NCBI RefSeq assembly: GCF_033115175.1
Contig: NC_084840.1
Span: forward strand, 73,857,179-73,921,178
Reading direction: 5' to 3'
Source of the DNA: Lepus europaeus
Taxonomy: Eukaryota > Chordata > Mammalia > Lagomorpha > Leporidae
DNA: 64,000 bases
The translations under genes were made by a program, and so were the position numbers. Numbering within the stretch: position 1 is the stretch's first letter; the number at the start of each line of letters is the position of its first letter. This document shows positions 55,101 through 61,100 of the stretch, one piece after another. The notes below the pieces were generated by a model, which saw only the letters and a program-made list of their open reading frames with translations, had not been told where the DNA came from and searched no databases.

Positions 55101-58100
55101 AGTGGAATGTCACCCATGGCACAAGATGCTAGGGAAGTTCAATTCTCATGAAGAATGGATCTTAAAGAATTTCAACAGAGGGCTGGTGTTGTGGCCCAGT
55201 GGGTTAAGCTGCTGCCTGCGACACTGGCTTCTCATACAAGTGGCCAGATCAAATTCCAGCTGTTCCATTTCCATTCCAGCTCCCTGCTAATGTGCCTGGG
55301 AAAGTAGTGGTAGATGGCCCAAGTATTTGAACCCCTGCACCCATGCGGGAGACTTGGATGTGTTTCCAGTCTTCTGGCTTTGGCCTGGCCCAGTCCTGGC
55401 CATTGCAGCCATTTGGAGAGTGAACCATTGGGTAGAATATCTCTATCTGTCTGCCTGTTTCTCCCTCTCTCTGAGTAGAATATCTCTCTCTGCCTGTGTC
55501 TTTCTAACTCTGCCTGTCCAACAAATAAATAAAAAAAATTTTTTAAAGATTTATTTATTTATTGAAAAGGCAGAGTTACAGAGAGGCAGAACAGAGAGAT
55601 CTTCCATCAGCTGGCTCACTTCCCAAATGGCTGCAACGGCTGGTGTTGGGCCAATCTGAAGCCAGGAGCCAGGAGCTTCTTCCAGGCCTCCCACACAGTT
55701 GCAGGGGCCCAAGAACTTGGGCCATCTTCTACTCCAGGCCATAGCAGAGAGCTGGATCAGAAGAGGAGCAGCTGGGACTTGAACCAGCACCCATATGGGA
55801 TGTTGGCGCTGCAGGTGGAGGCTTACCTGCTATGCCACAGTGCCAGCCCCATAAATGAAAATCTTAAAAAAGAATTTCAAAAAGTGGAGATAAAAAGGGA
55901 GACTGTTTTATTTATAAAATGAGACATATGCAAACTCTCAGTCTTGAAACACATAGTAGCAGTCCATAGTGAAATGGTCACAATGGCCGGTGTGTGTCAT
56001 TGGTCAGGGGTAATGATAAGTGGGTATTCTTGGGCCTGTGATTCATATTGTAGATTGACACTAAAGAATTTTTAATTTATGCTGTAAGTGGCGTGTTTAG
56101 ATCTTTGCTTTTAAAAACAACTGATAGTTATGTGCTAGACTGCTAATCATTTTAAAACATTTCATTTAATCCATGCAGTCTAGCTAGAAGTTGGGTCATA
56201 CTAATTTCCCCATTTATAGGTGAAGACCTGAGACTTAGATCAGTGAATCAGCCCAGGTCCTGAAAGAAATAGTCTCAAACCCCGACCTGCCCGACACCGC
56301 ACCCTGTGCTACTATCCTTCGGCTGTATGAATTGTAGTAGCACAATTGAAACGATAAGGAGAAAGTGCGAGGAATTAGACAGGACAGGCTACGTGTTCTC
56401 TTACTGCTGGTAGTCCGGTAGGACAAGCACCCAGGCCCTTCATCATCCTGATTAACTGCTATGAATTACATAAGGAGTTTATCCTGTATAGTTAACTTTG
56501 CACTTTGTGAAACATCTGACTGTGTATAGTTGTTATTAACGAGCATGGTTCTGTTGATCAGTTCCTTGGGGCCGAGTGCACTGAAGACACTAGGGAGTGC
56601 AGCAGCAGTGAAACGAAAAGAATCTTCCCAGAGCTCAGCTCAGGCCAAAGAAAAGAAGAAAAAGAAATCTGCGCTTGATGAAATCATGGAGGTATGGTTT
56701 AGGGGCTGTTTATGGATGCTTTAGCAACTGGAATAGTGTGGTTCAAACCTAAAAAGCTCAATCATTTTTTTTTAACCATTTATAGATTAATACAGATTTT
56801 CTTTATTAAAGATTTACTTATTTATTTGAAAGAGTTACACAGAGAGAGGCAAGGCAGAGAGAGAGAAAGAGAAAGAGAGAGCGAGCGAGAGCGGTCTTTT
56901 ATCTGCTGGTTCACTCCCCAATTGGCCACAACAGCTGGGGCTGTGCCAATCCAAAGCCAGGAGCCAGGAACCAGGAGCAACTTCCAGGTCTCCCACACAG
57001 GTGCAGTGGCCCAAAGACTTGGGCCATCTTCTACTGCTTTCTCAGGCTATAGCAGAGCTGGATGGGAAGTGAAGTAGCCAGGACTTGAACCAGCGCCCAT
57101 ATGGTATGCCAGCACTGCAGGTGGCGACTTTACCCTCTGTGTCATAGTGCCGGCCCCAATTAATACAGATGAATACAAAGTCAAAAACTTTCACATATGA
57201 GGCTGGGGAAAGGGAACCTAAATGCAGTTTTATCCAAACAGAGTTGGCAACCCTGGAGCAAATAGGCTTATTTTCTTGCTTCAAGTGCTGTTTTTGAAAC
57301 TCTGCATACGTTATGGTTAGTAGAATTCAATTAGGAGGGATTAATGGTAATTGAAATCAAGATCCTCCATGTATCCTAGAATAATCTGTAGAAGGGTTGG
57401 TTTTCAGATTTATTTATTTATTTGAAAGGTATAGTAAGAGAGAGAGAGACAGATCTTCGTTCTGCTGGTTACTCCCCAGATGCCCCCAATGGAAGCCAAG
57501 AACCCAGAATTCCATCTGGGTCTCCCACATGAGGGGTTAGAGTTCAAGTGCTTGGGCCATGTTCTGCTGCTTTTCCAGGCACATTAGCAAGGAGCTGGAT
57601 TGGAACTGGAGCAACCAGACTTGAACCAGTGCCCCGATATAGGATGCCAGTGTGGCAAACAGCAGCTTAACTCACAGAACCACAGCACTTTTTTTTTTTT
57701 TTCTTTTTTTTTAAGCGTTAAGAGGGAGTTAGACACACAGAGAGAGAGGTCTTCCATATGCTGATTGACTCCCCAAATGGCTGCAATGGCTGGAGCTGAG
57801 CCAGTCCGAAGCCAGGAGCCAGGAGCTTGTTCTGGGTCTCCCCTGTGGGTGCAGGGGCCCAAGCACTTGGGCCATCCTCTGCTGCTTTCCCAGGTGAATT
57901 AGCAGGGAGCTTGACTGGAAGTGAAGCTGGGACTGAAACCGGCATCCATATGGGATACTGGCACTGCAGGCCAGGACTTTATCCCACTGTACCACAGCAC
58001 TGGCTCATAGAAGGTTCTTAATGTACTCCTAAATATTCCGTTCTCTCTTCTAACTCATGGACTTACTTTATCAAATAATTTGTAAATAAGTAGAAGAAAA

Positions 58101-61100
58101 GAGGAAGAACAGAGAAGAGAAAGGGCATATGAACACAAGAAATTTTTTTCTTTTAATATAATTATTTCTCATCTCTCCGTGTTTTTTCTTTGTTGTGAAG
58201 GGGTGGGAGATTACCATGCATGGTTCTGTGTTACTCATCTCACACTATGCATGGCAGTCTGGAAAGTTTCTAGTGTTTACAAGATGAATACACTATGAAA
58301 TGGTGGTAATTCATTATTCAACAATATTGAGCCACTGTTACATTCTGAGTATTTGGGTAAAGTTATGGATTGTATACCAGGGACAAAAACACTGTCCAAG
58401 TTTGTCATGGCCCTTTCGTCCTAATGAGAGAGCCATTCAGGAAACAGGTGATCCATGAATAAACATGCACAGTTCCCAACTTACGGTGGTTCAAATTAAA
58501 ATTTTCCAATTTTATGATTGTGCAAAAGCGTGCTTATAAGCACCTCTTTTTCACTTTCAGTACAGTGTTCAATAAATTACATGAGATATTCAGTACTTAA
58601 TTATAAAATAAGTTTTGTGTTAGATGATTTTACCCACCTGTAGGCTAATGTTATTAGTGATCTGAGCATGCTTGGAGTAGGTTAGGCCAAATTATGATGT
58701 TTAGTATGTTAGGTGTATTAAATAAATTTTTGACTTACAATATTTTCAACTCATGATGGGTTTATCAGGATATGACCCTGTGATAAGTTGGGGAGCATCT
58801 GTATTGAATAAATGCTGAGTGCAAAGGAGATATGAGGAATGCATTATGAAAAGTGCTAACTCAAGAAGTATCTCGGCTAGTTTAAGCACAAAAGGAAAGG
58901 CCCATGTAACTAGAGCATAGGAAGCATAAGATGATAGCACTTGGGGCCGGTGCTGTGTTGCAGTGGGTTAAAGCCTTGGCCTGAAGCATAAGCACCCCAT
59001 ATGGGTGCCATTTCATGTCCCGGCTGCCCCACTTCCGATCCAGCTCTCTGCTATGGCCTGGGAAAGCAGTAGAAGATGGCCCAAGTCCTTGGGCCCCTGC
59101 AACCACATGGGAGATCCGGAAGAAGCTCCTGTGGCACAGCTCTGCCCATTGCCGCCATCTGGCGAGTAAACCAATGGATGGAAGACCTCTCTCTGTCTCT
59201 ACCTCTCTCTGTAACTCTGTCTTTCAAATAAATAAAATAAATCTTTAAAAAAAAAAAAAAAGATGATAGCACTTGAGGACAGAGCAGTAGAGGAAGTTTA
59301 TTGCAGAAATCTTACATGCTATGATGGGGAATGTTTGAACTTAATTCAAAATAAAATGAGAAGCCCCATCTCCCTACTTTAACCACAGTGCATACTACAT
59401 CTAGAATATTCTTTGTTGAAATTGGAAGTTGAAAAATATTAAATGAAGTGTAGAACCAATCAAAGAATTACATTATTGGATCTTAATGAAAGTTAGTACT
59501 TAGGGTTAAGAAAGAAAAGACATATATAGCCATACTGCCCAAACAACATTTTTTCTTTGGTCACACTCTCATTTATAGTTCTCTTAGGGTGTTTTTCTTC
59601 CCTTTCCGTCAGGAAGTTTACTATAATTGTTAAACAGGGAAGCTCCATTTTGCTATCAGATTATATGTAACCATGATGTGCTAAATTGGTCTACGTGTTG
59701 TGTTTTTACTATGTGAAAACTTCATGCGTTTACCAGCTTCTAACAGTTACGTGGGAGAAAGCAGAACGAGAGTGAGGTAGTGCTAACCATGTAGTAGTGA
59801 CTAGAGAGGGATTTTGTTTGGATCACTTGACTTTATTATATATATTTTAAAATAAAAAACTAATTACAAGCAATGTTTATTTGTATTTATCAGAGTTTGC
59901 AAATTTTATGGTTGTTCTTCTGTAAAGTGTGTCTTTTGTGTGTTCTGTAGATTGAGGAGGAAAAGAAAAGAACTGCCCGAACAGACTACTGGCTACAGCC
60001 CGTAAGTATTCAGGTGGAGCTTCTTAAGTTCTAGATCTCCCTGTAAGTGAATGATTTACATAGCATTTGAATATTTCTAAATTTCTAAACTTATGTAAAT
60101 TTCAAAATCTGTATAAATTATATATAGATAGAGTTATAATTCAGAATGACATTTCTTTGTTGTATCTTTAATTTTTTTTTTTTTTTTTTTTTTGGACAGG
60201 CAGAGTGGATAGTGAGAGAGAGAGACAGAAAGGTCTTCCTTTTTGCCATTGGTTCACCCTCCAATGGCCGCTGCGGCCGGTGCATCACGCTGATCTGAAG
60301 CCAGGAGCCAGGTGCTTCTCCTGGTCTCCCATGCGGGTGCAGGGCCCAAGTACTTGGGCCATCCTCCACTGCCTTTCCAGGCCGTAGCAGAGAGCTGGCC
60401 TGGAAGAGGGGCAACCGGGATAGAATCCGGCGCCCCAACCGGGACCAGAACCCGGTGTGCTGGCGCCGCAAGGCGGAGGATTAGCCTGTTAAGCCATGGC
60501 GCTGGCATATCTTTAATTTTTGATTGCAGCTGGCTTAGAGGACTACAGCATGTTTAGAGGCCTGTAATATTCCTTGAGTTCAGTGAGAAATTTGTTTATG
60601 AACCTCTTGATTTTGAGCCTGGAATTTTTTTCAGGTTTTGCTGTAACATAAAAGACTGTGTTTTTCAGAAATGAACTTAAAAGGTAAAATTGTAAATGCT
60701 GAGGTATTGCTTTTATAATTTACAGCCTGTTGAATTTAGAATAATACCTGTTTAGGCATTTTGTAGGAAAGAACAGATTTTAATTTTACAGTCTCGGGCT
60801 TCATATTTTATTGCTTTTTTATTATTCCTTGTTAAACATTTTAACATTTACCATGGCTTTTATTTTATTTTTTTTTTATTTGACAGAGTTATAGACAGTG
60901 AGAGAGAGAGAGACAGAGAGAAACGTCTTCCTTCCGTTGGTTCACCCCCCAAATGGCTACTACGGCCGGCGCTGCGCCGATCCAAAGCCAGGAGCCAGGT
61001 GCTTCTTCATGGTTTCCCATGCGGGTGCAGGGCCCAAGGACTTCAGCCATCCTCCACTGCCTTCTTGGGCCACAGCAGAGAGCTGGACTGGAAGAGGAGC

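Larger units (their letters stand above)
48726..56561 (+). other. KIN: KIN intron 7
   Basis: 7.8 kb, the longest KIN intron in the window. It holds nine CSINEs, an MLT1-type LTR (52.0-52.4 kb), an L2-like piece (52.9-53.2 kb) and an L1 split by a CSINE (53.3-54.5 kb). 49,130-49,480, 50,345-51,045, 52,420-52,900, 54,530-55,165 and 55,870-56,560 show nothing recognisable. Confidence 0.8.
56692..59950 (+). other. KIN: KIN intron 8
   Basis: 3.3 kb with four CSINEs and an old inverted-terminal-repeat element (58.48-58.80 kb). 57,155-57,400, 58,010-58,480 and 59,275-59,950 show nothing recognisable. Confidence 0.8.
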
